Below are positions 31,605-44,118 of a stretch of 64,000 nucleotides of DNA, in pieces. The DNA comes from Phoma sp. XZ068 (Eukaryota > Ascomycota > Dothideomycetes > Pleosporales > Didymellaceae): NCBI GenBank assembly GCA_004835665.1, contig ML240445.1:1-64000 (forward strand), given 5' to 3'. The position numbers and the translations under genes are program-made. Within the stretch, counting starts at the first letter, position 1, and the number at the start of each line of letters is the position of its first letter. The notes below the pieces were generated by a model. It was not told the origin of the DNA and searched no databases. It saw only the letters and a list, made by a program, of their open reading frames with translations.

Positions 31605-33076
31605 ATGTCGAGCCCTACTAAGTTGTCGATTGTTGTGGCCGGTGGTGGCATCGCAGGCCTATCTTTTGCTATAGAAGCTACTCTGAATGGTCAAGATGTT
31701 CGCCTCATTGAGCGCCGCTCTGACTTCGCTACTTATGGTAGGTCACATTTGACGTATATCTCTCAGAGTTTTTGATGAAATCTGACCAAGTTAGGGGATT
31801 TTATCGGCCTCCAAAGCTCAGCTATGCACTCACCACGGAAATGGCCAGGATTCTGGGAGAAAGCTCAAGTAATGGCTTATGAACCTGCCATGGTCGTAAA
31901 AAGATCAGATGGCGAGACGCTAGCGTTGGTGCCTACAGGTCTTCCAGGTGACGATGGTATGAACATGAACCGCTCTGATATTCATAATCTACTGTATGAA
32001 TATGCTCTAGAAGTGGGAGTGAGCATCGAATTCAACGCGAAAGTCGTTGATTACCATGAAACGAAGGACGCTGGCAGCGTCACGTTAGCCGACGGCCGTA
32101 TCATTACTGCAGATGTTATAGTTGCAGCTGATGGAGTAAAATCAGAAGCAACTCTCCTAGTCAGTGGCAAGACGGAAGAGCCCCAGAGCAGTGGGTTTTC
32201 GGTCTACCGCGCCGCATTTCCGATGGCACCTGCCCTCGAAAATCCTATCATCCAGGAGAGATTGCGTGGGGCAAAGCACCAGATTAATATGTATCTGGGG
32301 AAAAATACCCACACCGGAGTTGGAAACACGACAAATGTTTTATGCTGGGCTCAAACACATGTGGTATGTACCTCATGCAGTCGAATTATATTGTTGACTA
32401 AATTGCATTACAGGACGACAACAATTCGTCCGAGGATTGGACCAATACAGCTTCAATAGACGGTGCTTTAGCTAACGTTGACGGCTGGGATCCCCTTCTC
32501 ACGGAGGTGATAAAGGCCACTCCCGGCGGTATCTGTACCGACTACAAGTTGATGTGGCGTAACCCTCGCCCGAACAGCGTGTCTCCCGAAGCCCGTGTTA
32601 TCCAGATTGGAGATGCCGCGCATGCATTCCTTCCCACGTCTGGCAGTGGTGCAACGATCGCAATGGAAGATTCATTCTCTCTTGCCGCTTGCTTGGATCT
32701 AGCATCTCGTCAGCCCGGCGCCACTGTCAACGCGCCTCTTGCCCTCCGCATACACAATCTTCTTCGCTGGGAACGCGTTACCTGCGCTCAGAAACTGGGA
32801 TTCAAGAACCGAGAGATATTTCATAGCGCAGATTGGGATGCTTTCGGGAAAGACCCATCTAAAGTCGCCAAGATCACGCAGAGGTGGCTGAAGAACCATA
32901 ATCCAAAACAATACGCTCATGAGATGTATGAAGCGGCTGAAAACCACCTACAATACGGAACCAGCTTCACCAACACTAATGGCCCTGTGGGATACAAGTA
33001 TAAGCCTTGGACTATCGAGGAGCTTCTAGGAGGTACTGCAGATGCTACTGAAGAGGATGAAGGTGATTGGTCTTGA
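31605..33076 (+). CDS. FAD-dependent monooxygenase (aromatic hydroxylase type)
   Basis: Exons 31605-31737, 31795-32363 and 32414-33076, 454 aa. The N-terminus has the FAD Rossmann motif GGGIAGL. An ADVIVAADG stretch (DG motif) lies mid-protein, and GDAAHAFLPTSGSG is the second FAD-contacting motif. This order defines group A flavoprotein monooxygenases, which hydroxylate or epoxidise aromatic and polyketide substrates with NAD(P)H and O2. The C-terminal tail is acidic. No membrane span is seen. I chose the Met at 31605 because the glycine motif then lies about 10 residues in, as is normal; an in-frame Met at 31503 would add 34 residues. All splice phases fit and no defects are visible, so this is the best-preserved enzyme among the cluster remains. 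Confidence 0.9.
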
Positions 33077-33399
33077 TTCTATAGAAATCCTAGAGTGGAA
33101 GTCTGATACAGCTTTCTTATAAGTAAGAGAAAAGGTAGAGAAGATATTAAATTATGCTTAAAATGTAAGGGGCAGCCACTGAGGGCAATAGCCAGTTAGA
33201 AAACTAGATCGACATAATAGAAGGCAGCCCCAGTTCAGCGGGTTGTTTCTGTACCGAGCCGGAGGTGGATACCCTCCAACACGGAGGCTTCTGTTCCGGA
33301 TATGCGGATCCCGTGAGTCCCGTTTCGCGCATGCCCGAGCTCTGAGGGCTATGCGTGCCGAGGCAGCTAAGCATGGGCCTAGCCCATTATTCAAATAAG
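33077..33399. other. Spacer, no gene seen
   Basis: This is the 3' flank of the monooxygenase, then a GC-rich block (33170-33390) whose minus frame is open without motifs. The sharp base-composition change at about 33400 marks the start of AT-rich repeat DNA. Confidence 0.4.
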
Positions 33400-34130
33400 A
33401 AAGAAAGTAGTAGAAAAGAAAGTCTATTATAGTACTTACACTGGTATTTTCCTCTATTATAACGCAATTACTTTTGACTTATATTCTATTCTTAGTATAG
33501 TAAGCTGTTGAGGTCGTAAACTGAGCAAAGCTCGTGAATACTTCCAAAGTTGGTTCTCTGGGATGAGTGCTGGTACAGCAGGGGTTAGTATAGATGCCTA
33601 GTGAAACACTATGACAACTATAGGTTAATAATAAGTAGTATAGAGTAGACTGTCTGGCTTGAGAGTTGGGTTAAGTTCCAATAACAAGCCTGATTAACGA
33701 GGTTGAACACAATGCCATAAGGGCTATGTTCTTATATACTATATACTTTATGAGATTTATTGCTCGTTGACGAGCGTAAGGAATGTATTCAACGCGAACC
33801 TGGTGTTGTTCGTTGACGAGCACCTCGTCACGTGACGGGGCCGTGTGGCCCCCTTGTCTCTACCTGGCTTCGCTTCCTCGAGAGGTCAGGGTCCTGGTTG
33901 GGTATTTACTTGTCGCTGTGCCGTTCTCCTGCATAGGATGGTAACATAAGCTTACTTCTAAAAGTAGACAGATTAAAGAGCCTAAATAGCTCCTGGAAAC
34001 TTAATATTCTAGAAAAAATAGAGACTATTACTAAGTAGGGTATAGCTATATACAATACTTAGTAATTATAACTAGTAATTTGTTTTACTTAGATTTACTA
34101 AATAAGGCAAATGTAGTAAATAACTTATAG

Positions 34131-34163
<33 letters not shown>

Positions 34164-34270
34164 TCTAGAGTATAAAGTAAATAAAAATCTATCTCTAGTA
34201 GTTTATATTAAATCTAGTTAATACAGCTAAAAGTAGAACTACTGCCTTGAAAAAAGCCCGAGTTAAATAT
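33400..34270. repeat. AT-rich, RIP-like block of unknown repeat
   Basis: AT-rich DNA full of TA, TAG and CTAGTA words with no open frames, like the interior of the degraded transposon at 13-15 kb. A GC-rich island at about 33775-33930 contains two TCGTTGACGAGC-like words. I found no clear terminal repeats, so the element type is unknown. Confidence 0.5.
34130..34159. repeat. TA dinucleotide microsatellite
   Basis: An uninterrupted (TA)n run of about 15 units inside the AT-rich block. Confidence 0.9.
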
Positions 34271-34942
34271 AGTGACGTACTGCGCTAGCCTAACGCCAAT
34301 TAGCCCCCCGCAAGTTATGAGCAAGTTACGACTGTTCCAGTTATGGCTATATATCATCTCCTTGTGATTGAACCAACGAGGATCTAGTCATCTCAATCAC
34401 GTAAAAGAGTCAATCATAGCTGAGACTGGTTGGATCCGCTGCGCACGTTCAATCTCATAGCTTCTATGTGTTCTTCTCTGCACCAATGGCGGGAATTGAT
34501 TGCACCAGACATGATCGAGATTGAGTTTTTGGGGACATTCTGTGAGGAAGCGTGGGAGAATCAGCGAGAACTCAGCAAAGGCGCCTGATTTGGATGGAAT
34601 GAGACTTCCCCGGGCGCTGACATATGACTAAAATCGTGCTATTGCATTCAGACTGTGGAACATTGAGCCGGAATCAAACAATGTGTCCATGGTCAAACAG
34701 ACATTGACGAGCGGGATGCCCATCGTGCTAAGGATGCATATTGACCGATCGACCACGGATTTAACGGCGGTCCGTGAGGGGATGAATGTATTTCATCCAC
34801 ATGTGTGTAGTATAAAAGCTCAGTGACATGATAAAGCCTCCAGTCTGGTGCCCATGATGGAAACTCGGTGCTTTCACGTGAGTGATCCGCCTCGGTTAGA
34901 ATATGTAAGATTTTGTTATTTTCGACACAGAGATAAGCAATA
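34271..34942. other. Spacer, no gene seen
   Basis: Ordinary-composition DNA without supported frames between the AT-rich block and the HET relic. Confidence 0.4.
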
Positions 34943-36000
34943 TCAGAAAAGACGCGCTCTACATGTTGACAGTAGCCCGGTTGTACTTCGACAGTTGCTT
35001 TTGAGAGCGACGACCATGCAAAGCGTAAGCTGATGAAACCATATAATTATGCGGTCGCGGGTGTCGGGGCACGAGAGACTTCTTGGGTTCGGGAGGACCC
35101 ATAAGAAGTGTCCGTGTTCAGGTCCGGTGAAACGTACCAGCCAGATGTCTACAATATTTATGTCAAGATCGTTCACCAAACGGCACATAACCTAGGTCGG
35201 TAATGGCGCTTTGTTTCGTTAACAAAAGTGTGTCCCTAGCGAGCACGAATTCTTGCAACATCCACAGACGTGAAAACCAATCGAGCTTGAAAAGGTCATT
35301 CGTTATCGCAATGGCGGTAAGTTGGCCCCCGAAGGAACCTTCGTTCCTTATGCCAAACGTGACGTGATTCGGCAATTTGGAAAAGACTTCGTTGACCTTG
35401 TTTGCAGGGTCGTACCCTGGCCAGATTGATAACCCCTCAGCTCTGGAGTAAACACATCCCATCATTTCAACTTGGCGGCCTCCTTCATTTCGCTGTGACT
35501 GATACACATTCCGTCCGTCCATATATTTCGAGATTTGCGTGTATGGCGAAGTTGTTGTCGTGCTTTTGCAAGATCTCGCGTGACCGCAATGATCCCATTC
35601 AGAGTACTGAGATCATGATTAACGACTGGCTGTCCCTACACATGCGACAGTGCCTCGTATGGTATCCATGTCAATCGAGGTAATGCCAGCTCTCATGATT
35701 GTTGCCATTGTCAGAAGCACAAGTTGTTTCATTCAGATCTAGGACAGTCGCGTGAGCCCTGCAATCATTCAGTTGATCATTGGCATCGTGTGCTCCCAAG
35801 TCGGTTTGTAGAATTTCTCCTCTTAACGGCTCATCATCACAGCCAGGGTCGAGGCTCAGAATACCAATCGACGTAGGTGTCTCTCAGGGCCTACACGTGT
35901 ACGTGCTATTCTTGCCTCCTCGATTCACTGACGAACTGACGAAGTTGTGCCGTGATTCGAATCTGCTCGAGTGGTAAGAAGTTGAAAGGACGACATCGGA
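34943..36000 (-). pseudogene. HET (heterokaryon incompatibility) domain pseudogene
   Basis: Minus-strand fragments in order: LSLDPGCDDEPLRGEI near 35850; a region where the usual LSYTWG box is garbled by stops near 35670; DLAKARQQLR near 35570; a decayed IWTDRMCINQ-like piece near 35515; VYSRAEGLSIWPG near 35440; WFSRLWMLQEFVLAR near 35250; and DTRDRI near 35070. This is the typical layout of HET-domain proteins, which trigger cell death on non-self fusion. Several stops and frame changes show it is inactive. Confidence 0.75.
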
Positions 36001-37035
36001 ACAAATGAGGGTGATCAAGTGACGGTGTAGACGGGAAAGACTGAGTTATGAAGCCTAGAGTCAGCCACTTGACTGCGCAAGCCACGTGTATCAAGTCTAT
36101 GTTTTAGTCAAGGCACCCGAACCCAACAAACTACCCTAAAAGTATCTGGTCGACCACAACGGGCGAGTGGAAATCTCCAGAACAATGGTCGAGAGCGACT
36201 AAAACATATCGGACTTGCTCTCACACAGTAAAGACCTGACGGCATCCTTGCCCTTGGCAGTGATTTCTTTTGTTTCTTCATACCTGTCTTTCCTTCTCAT
36301 CTTATCACTGATACTACTCCTGCTGCCAGGGGATGCAGCTACAGTGAATAGATCAAGCTTTGTACCTTGCCCCACAACGATCAAGCGGACAGTTCTCAGC
36401 AGTGCTATCGCAAAATCTAGCAATCTCGATTAGCTGGACGATCAGTATACTGCTTATCTCTGGTCACTTTCCACTTTCGTGCAAACGCAGGATGAGCGAA
36501 TACAGTGTTAACAAGGGCACGAAATCATCGCGTATGGAGTTATGCGTTTCTAGTTGCTGGGGACATGCAAACAGCTGTACCCTTGAGCACCGGCAACCAA
36601 ACTTCAGGAACGTCACGTACAACCCAACAACTCAACTTTTTCTACCAGAGGTAGAAAGAAATAGCAAAATAGATACATACAACAGCGGGTATTCGCTAGT
36701 GGTCACCCACCTAACTACTAATCCACCGGTACGTTGCTTAAATAGGGCTGAGCGAACGGGAAGCCTTGTTTTCAACGTCCTATGGTCGTATGTGACATTA
36801 TCACCTAGTTCTATACCTATATTGAAGATGAGATCTCAAGCAAAGGTCGAAATTTCACCCCGTTCTAAAGATAGAGGGGAATTGTTGGAGGAAATCAACG
36901 TCGAGGACAGCAGGAAACTTCTCCTTCCTCATCAGCCTGAGAACATGTTGCGTTGATGTTCTGGTCATGGTTTGCGGATTCATTTGATGGATTAAAAAAC
37001 AAGTGTGTTGGGAACAAACTGCATATGTATTTGCG
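36001..37035. other. 1-kb region without a supported gene
   Basis: Open frames at 36360-36956 (plus) and 36423-36199 (minus) lack motifs. The minus frame ends KDAVRSLLCESKSDMF and might be a gene end, but nothing upstream supports it. Confidence 0.35.
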
Positions 37036-39251
37036 TTATTGCGTCCATCGTCGATTAAGGTCTGAAGCCAAAATCTGGGTTTGCCTTGATTGCATCGACA
37101 GCCGGTTCAGCTCAAAACCCGAGCTCGAAGCATTGGACTCGCCGTCGATGTTGTTCATCAGATGTTCCGACCCCTGGAATCTGATGGAGATTCCATCTCC
37201 AATCTTCCTCATTTCAGTGACTTCCATAAGTCTCTCGTTCTCTTCTGGTGCACCATTGTTTTCTACCGTGCTGGACTGCGTTGATATGTCCACGCCTTGT
37301 TTCGGCAGTATTTGATCGCCGTAGAAGATCAACGGGAGGATACTCTCCTTCCAGACGGGTCTGGTGAAGCGGTGTTGCCAACTCAATAGCATGGTCCACA
37401 CTGCAAGTAATATCGTGAAAAAGGCTAGAATCCAAGGTAAGAGCAGCCATCTCCAGTCCATGGCAACGCATACGGTAGATTTCCAGGCTACGCCGTGGGT
37501 AATATCAAGGGGCATAGATTGTAGTATCTCATCGGTTGCATTCCACCCGGTGCTTCCATACTCGGACCTAAACTTGTTCGTTAGGGCATTGGCGAACGCT
37601 TCGAACCAGCGCTCAACTCCGGATATCGACGTATCTCCGTTATTGTATAGCAGCTGCAGTACTCGATCTGGGACATTGTTTACAATTGATCCGGAACTCT
37701 CACTACCTCTGCGGCTGTGCCAGCGGCAGTCTTGTATGTCTTCATGGAATGAGCAACCCCCAGTGAGAAATACATTGTTCAGTAGTTCGGCAATTGCATT
37801 GGCGAATTTTGCCTTGTGACGGTAGATGCAAGCATTGGGGGCTGCTATAGTTCGGGTTCGGTAATGAGACTGATTAGACCCATCAAGCTCAGAGAAGTCC
37901 ATGAGGGCTAGCGTTGTCCAATTGGAATGTTCTTCTCGACCCTGAGCGATTTCGTACGTCTGTCTATTTGCCTGACACGGAGTCTCAATCGCAACAAAAT
38001 CACCTGGTATAGCATCAATTGTGTTGTGCAACTGCGTTTGGGTGTAATTTGCAGTGTTCGTCATATCTAAATGCATGACAGTGGATCGCACGAGTGTTTC
38101 CGTCAACAGGTTGTTGGCCACAGAACTGGTATATGTGCGCATGCACGGGTAGAGACTGCATACAGACGCAAGAGTATCCACCTCTTGGAGGTTAGTTGCA
38201 AGATATGTGGTATTGATGTAAGCCCACCTAGCAGCCGCTCTCGCCTCAGGAACCAGTAAGTGGCCCATCCAGCCGAGGTCTAGAGACGGATCGATCTCTA
38301 CAGGGTGGCTCCAGGGAGACCCCGAAGAGTCATTGAATGTCGGTGTCACACTGACTGTCAATGGAGTTGTGGGGAGAATGTATTGGGTGTGACCATCTTC
38401 CTCGCGGCGTGTGATGAGTGACGTGACATCTGTACATTTGCTGCATACTCCTACAGTCGAATGCGTCGTGTTATCAACTTGGTCATGTTTCCCTCTTTGA
38501 TCTCGAGAATTAGGCACATCGGCCGTAAATGTACAATTTCCAGTGCTGCATTCAGCGGTGATTTGATTTCCCAGACTGTCTGGCGATGTCAAACTGGAAA
38601 TGATGGCCAAAAAAGGTCGGCTGAAGCGAAGCCGAGGGGGGAATCAGAGCCGATGATCTGAGGAGTAGACCGTATTCGTAAATATCCGCCACGGGCAGGT
38701 ACGTAGTGAGCGTATGGGATCGATGCATTCAGACCGGGAACGGGAAATGAGCACTCCTGCGTGCGACTAGCCTGTTGCACAAAGGGGCCGATGAGGAAGG
38801 AGGGAATGATAAGTAGCACTGCAGTAAGTGCTATTGAATCCTTAAGTAAGATCGTCGGGATGAGACGTATTGCCCCTAGGCTTCCGCGACTACCAAAGTC
38901 AAACCGCTCGAGGTGAGAAAGCGGACGCGCGCCCTCATAAATCCAATCCCATTTTCTTCGAGATATCACTTGAGAGATGATAATGACTACTGTCGCTCGC
39001 AGAAAGGTAGAAACAAGAGCGAGGAGCGCGTTGAGGTTCAGGTACTGACCCCAGTCGGGTACAGCCTGGCCATCAAACCGGAACAATAGGCCGATAATGG
39101 CGGCGTTGAATCCTATTGTCATGATTACGGCAGCGATATCGAATTTCCAGGCCGACCAGGTATGATAGGCTTGTGCTTTCGGCGGGGCACATGGTGTATC
39201 CGGCATTGCCTCTGGCCAGAAGATGTTATGGAGTTTGTGTTGTATCGACAT
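37036..39251 (-). CDS. DUF3176 membrane protein, split by a one-base frameshift
   Basis: Two overlapping frames make one protein of about 740 aa. The first (from 39251) has a membrane-spanning N-terminus, a SRRKWDWIY stretch and the diagnostic RPLSHLERFDFGSRGSLGA region, with further spans to SADLF. The second (38610-37036) continues with many Cys and N-glycosylation sites in a large outer loop, a final membrane span (WRWLLLPWILAFF) and a cytoplasmic tail. This is the architecture of fungal DUF3176 proteins, whose function is unknown. The join lies at a run of six T on the coding strand (38604-38613 area); seven T would restore one frame. It is either a true mutation or an assembly or sequencing error. 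The start at 39251 is a choice among three Mets. Confidence 0.75.
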
Positions 39252-39999
39252 AGGGATAAGAGGCACAGATCTTTGGAACGTCGTGAAACACAAGCAAGGC
39301 TGACAATGAGTGCGAAGTTTTCGTAAGATCTCTTGAGGGTGACAGTAATCTGCGCGTATTAATGACTCCCACGATCTGCCAGGACTTCGAATCGTAGGGG
39401 ATATTATTAGAGACAACCTTTTGAAATTTGAAATGAGGCTGCAAAGTAACTGATACGCTCTGAAATCCGACGGAAATGCAACAAAATATATGCGCAAGAC
39501 TGCAAGTATGGTGCTTACGCCAAGGTCATCATATCTATCGTTGTATCAACTCTTAGCCTTAGAGACCGGATGCTGGGTTGGTGCATAGTGTGGTAGCACA
39601 AGGCTCGCGATGGCCACTCAAGATAAGCCTTGCAGATTGAACAGAAGGTGCAGAGCAGTACATTCAACTAATTGAATCCATAATGTACACCGAGCAGAGA
39701 CTTTGTTGAAACAAGACTTTACCTCGAAAAGTGTTTCAACACCCTATTAATTAATAGCGAGTCTTGAACAATACCTGCCACACTCGTGGGTAAGGTGGAA
39801 TTGGAGGGATATCGTTGCTAGCTTTTAATCTGCAGCATACTATGACGATGGTAGAGTCCGGAAGCGTTGGCGTGTAGGTGAGATAGGACATCATCATTTG
39901 CTCGGGTGTCTTGTGATACCATGCTTATTTGCTACATACAGGGCTCTATCATTACTCGTTTACCTCACGCCAATACTCTAATAAGCTATACTTTCCACC
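39252..39999. other. Spacer between accessory and conserved zones
   Basis: About 750 b with no supported frames. It separates the last relic-rich gene from the first conserved housekeeping-type gene. Confidence 0.4.
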
Positions 40000-42900
40000 C
40001 TACGCATCAGGAAACAACACGCCCACAACCTCATCCACACACGTAAACACCAAATGCGTATTCAACCGCTCATTATTCAACATGCCCTCCAGCCTCCTCG
40101 CAGCAATAACCGCATTCTGTCTCCCGACAACACTACTCGCCAACTCCGGCACCAACGTCTCCAAAACCGTCTTCGCCTCTCTCCGACTCTTATCCCTATC
40201 CTTCTGACTTCTCGGCTGCGCATCAGGATCCGGCTTCTTTAGCCGGCCATTCGGCCACATGAGATCCTTGACCATATCGATGTAGCGCGCGATGCTATTC
40301 GCGGAAGTGAATGATGTGAATGACTCGCGGACTTTGCGCTCGATGGTGCCGCCGAGGAGTTGGTGGAGGACGACGACGACGGCGCGGCCGCGGAGCCAGT
40401 TGTTTTGCGCGTTGAGAGAGAAGACTTCGAGGAAGAGGTCGCAGATGGGTTTGACAAAGGGCTCGAGTTCTTTGTTTTCGAAGGCGAGGAGCTCGGCTTC
40501 GGCTTCGGCGTCGTTGACGCCTAGGCCGGCGTCGAAGCCGGGTGGGGCGTTGGGGTCCGCGGTGGGGTTGGATTGCGAGGCGAGTTGCGTTGTTGCGGCG
40601 GATATCAGGTTTTGGCCTGCGACGCTGAGCTGGTCGAGTACGGGGATATTGCCGAGGAATTCTTCCATGCCATCTGCGACGGATGAGTAGATCCGGGAGA
40701 CGAAGTCGGATGTTTCGGCGGCATTTTTGAGCGTGTCGGCGGGGTTGATGGCGGAGGCGGAGAGGAAGGCACGGAGTTCACGGCTACGGCACACGGTGGG
40801 AATTTGGAGGAGTTCCTGTGGATGTCAGACGATATCAAGTGGTGAAAACATTCATACATACCCGAAGATACTTCTCGAGACCCAAACGACGCTTGTGCAG
40901 AAAGTCTTTCTGCAGCTTGAGCATCATTTGTCGGCGGGGAAACTCGAGGTTTCTGACTTGCGGAAACTTGGCGCGGAGGTTCTTGTGCAGTTCGTGGAAC
41001 TCGCTGTATCGACGAGAGATGACCCACGTTGCCGCTGGCATCTGATCACCCGCCTTGCGTTTGACCTCGATGACGTCTATACTGTGTTAGCGACGACTAT
41101 GCAACGAGGATTGTGGTAAACTTACACATTGCATACTCCTTACCATCTTCCTCAGTGCCAACCATAATCGACTGTATAAACACCGTCGCGCGCCCGTACA
41201 GACTGTTATCGCTCTCTTGAACAATATATTGCTGGCGCTGCAGCTCTTTCCTCTGTATTTCCCGCTGCAAACTAGCTTTACTCTTGCGCAAGATCCTGAG
41301 CTCAGCCGCATTATTCGTCAACTCCGCTTTCGAAGTCAATGAATCCACGATAGACTCCTGCGTGACCAAGCGCTCAATATCCGCGGTCAGAGCGTCAATA
41401 GCCTCCGCAAGACCCAGATCTCCAGGCGCGGCTTCGTGGATATCCTCGTCGTCGGTCTTGTTTCGGGCTACGGGGTCTTCTACTTCATCCTCGAGGAATT
41501 TCTCCTCGTCGCCGAAGAGATCGTCGTTAAAGACGCCGCGCGTTCGGGGTGCACCGACCAAGCCCAGCGACGCTATACTCGGCTTCTCGCTGTCTTTTCG
41601 ATTTTGTAACGGAGGTCTTGGTGACATTGCCCTCGGTATATCGACAGAAGGTTTTCGAGAAGCATTGTCTTGTGGTGATTTCAGGCCTGGGTCATAGAAT
41701 ATCGAACCCTCAGGCTCGTCCATGATATCCGTCAGTGCAGCGTGCATGGCATCGACAACCTGGCTGTTGTTGCCATTGGAGTGATTCTGACCAAAGTCAG
41801 AGTCCAAGCTTGCAGTCGACTGTGCCATTCCGTCAGTGTCGTAATCGTCATCGAACAGCGGTGAACGGAGGGTGTTGGGCGACTGCACATCCAGTGAACG
41901 TCGCAGCGGCGGGTCAAAGTCCTTGACACCCTGGCTTTTTAGATCAGAAGATGAGGCTACTGCGCGGCGAAGATCCCCTGCAGGCAACTTCAGCATAGGT
42001 CGCTGCGTTGATTGCGATCTCGTCATTGCAGGAGCCGCAACAGAGGCGTTATCCAGGGTCTGCGCAATTGATTGTGTTCCAACGTTCCTGGAAGGGTTTG
42101 CGGCCTCGTCCATTGCAAGCCACTTGTAGTACAGATTCGACCTCTTGAAGCGCCTAAAGTACGGCTCCTGCAGCTGGTCATACGCATCCGTCTGAGCTCG
42201 AAGTAAAGAACGCCGTGCATCGTGGTATTGCTGCGGCGTCGCTTTCCGCCCAGCTTTGAGAAATACGGCAACTGCTTGCTTGGCTTCTGGTAGGATCTTG
42301 AGTTCTGGCTTGGAGAGGTACGCATCGTGGATCTGCGCAATGTCTGCACGGTCAGATTCAGTCCAGGAAGGCAACGGACCGCTGTGTGCAGGAGGCTCCT
42401 CGTCCAGCTCGTCTTCAAGTGGATTTCGAAACCCGTCGACTACAATCCAAAACTGTACAAGACGCATCAAGTCTGCTTGGTCCATGAACTCCATAAAGCA
42501 AGATAGGCCAGATGCATCATACAGGACTTCACGGAGCGAGGCATTAGCGAATCTGGATGACGTGCGCTTGTGTTTGGGCTTCTCTTTCGCAGCGACCTTG
42601 GCTCGCACTGAGCCGCCAGCGCTCAGATTGGTAACCTTTTGGTCGAGGATGCTGCGGGCAGTCTCCAAGCGCCGCAGATACGTGGCATCCTGCCCCTCGG
42701 CCTGCGAGTCCTTGCGCAGTTGACTGGAGATTTCACTGCGGAAGCGGCGGGCGTCGGCGAGCGTGTTTGTCTGTCTGATGGCGCGGATGAACTTTTCGAA
42801 GCGGCGCTCGTTGTCGCCGGGGGCGAGCTTGGGGAACTGCACGTTGCGGGGCATCTTGGGCGAGGCGGGCGTCTGCTGGTCGAGGGCGGCGCGGAGTTTG

Positions 42901-43847
42901 CGGACGGTCTTGCGTTCCTGGAGCAGTGTGCGGCCCTGGGTGGGTGAGCAATTGTGACATCATGCAGCGGCAAGACTTACATAGCCCTCCATCAGCTGGT
43001 TCCACATGTCCGGGTCGGCGACCAGCTGCATGATAGGCGACAGCACCGCGCAGGCCACCAGCTCCTTGATCAGCACATTCACCGCGGGGCTCGTCATCAT
43101 GCTGGGCGGCATGATCCTGGGCAGGATGCGGGCGACGAGGCCGCGCAGGTGCTGCTGCTGGATGGGCTTCGTGTTGGCGTAGGCCAGCGACGCGGCCGGG
43201 TGCAGGCGGCCCTCCTTGTACTTGGCGGCAATGGCAAGGTCCAGCTCCTCGCTCTCGGTGACGTTGCGCATCAGCTGGCGGCCGCGCACAATCTGCTCGG
43301 CCTCGTACGACGCGCGCAGGTGGTCGGTGACGATGGGGATCAGGCGCGACACGACCGTCTCGGCCATGTCGACGGCGAGGATGCGGTCGCGCAGCTCGCC
43401 CAGGGCCGCGCGCACCGCCCGGTCGACCTCGTTGACAAACGTCGGGCTCTTGCTGATGCTGCCGTACCAGCTCTTGACAAAGTCGCGCAGGACCAGGCCC
43501 ACCAGCACGTCCAGGCTGTCCGACAAGGCATACGACGCGGGGTACACGGGCTCCATCATGTACGAGCTGCGCTTGGTGAGCGCCTGCACCTCGCCCGCCC
43601 ACCGCTCCGGCCGCACAAAGGCCGCATGGCGGGCGCCGTAGGTCGTCTCGCTGGTCCTGCTGTATCGCAGCTCCGTGCTCCAGGCAGTCGTCAGGGTCAG
43701 CCACGCCCCCGCGGCCACGGTAGCCAGTGCGCCGGCGACAAAGGCATACGGCAGGTAGTGCAGCTTCGGCTGCCAGTGGGTGAGGTAGCCCCAGGCGATG
43801 AATACGGCGACGGCGGCGAGGACTACATCTCTGCGCTTCAGGGCCAT
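40000..43847 (-). CDS. Mdm1/SNX-type sorting nexin (PXA-RGS-PX-nexin C)
   Basis: Exons (minus) 43847-42981, 42935-41126, 41076-40862 and 40815-40000, all in phase, giving 1235 aa. Seen: two N-terminal hydrophobic spans (about 8-60); a PXA domain (about 90-285); an RGS-like domain starting at SLREVLYD (about 420-565); a Ser/Asp-rich linker; a coiled-coil stretch (about 810-855); a PX domain with RRYSEFHELH and FPRRQ (about 870-965), which binds phosphoinositides; and a C-terminal nexin domain ending FPDA. Yeast Mdm1 and animal SNX13/14/25 share this order and tether the ER to the vacuole or endosome and lipid droplets. Expected location is the ER membrane. It is a single conserved gene without visible defects and marks the start of the core chromosome. 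The Met at 43847 places the hydrophobic span at the very N-terminus, as in the family. Confidence 0.9.
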
Positions 43848-44118
43848 AGTCTCTTCTTGGCGAGGCGCATCTTGCGTGTCGTCTGGCCACGAGGGAAGTC
43901 GGTGAGGTTGACGTCGGCAGCGCCGCGGTGGTGCTTGGACCAACTGTAATACGTATACGGCGACATGTGATACGACATGATACACCATGCAATCGACAGG
44001 TGTGATATACCACAATATGACATCTCCTTTGCAATCGCCTACTTTACAGCTATGGTATCTCGTTTAAACGCCCAACACCTCCCATGCAAATGCAACATGC
44101 AGTCATCCCTCTACAATA

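Noticed and set aside
33077..34270. An LTR retrotransposon
   Set aside because: The AT-rich block and GC island hinted at one, but no paired direct repeats, primer-binding site or reverse-transcriptase motif could be found.
42733..44034. 433-codon minus frame overlapping the sorting nexin
   Set aside because: Arg/Pro/Ala-rich shadow of the high-GC PXA exon in another frame.
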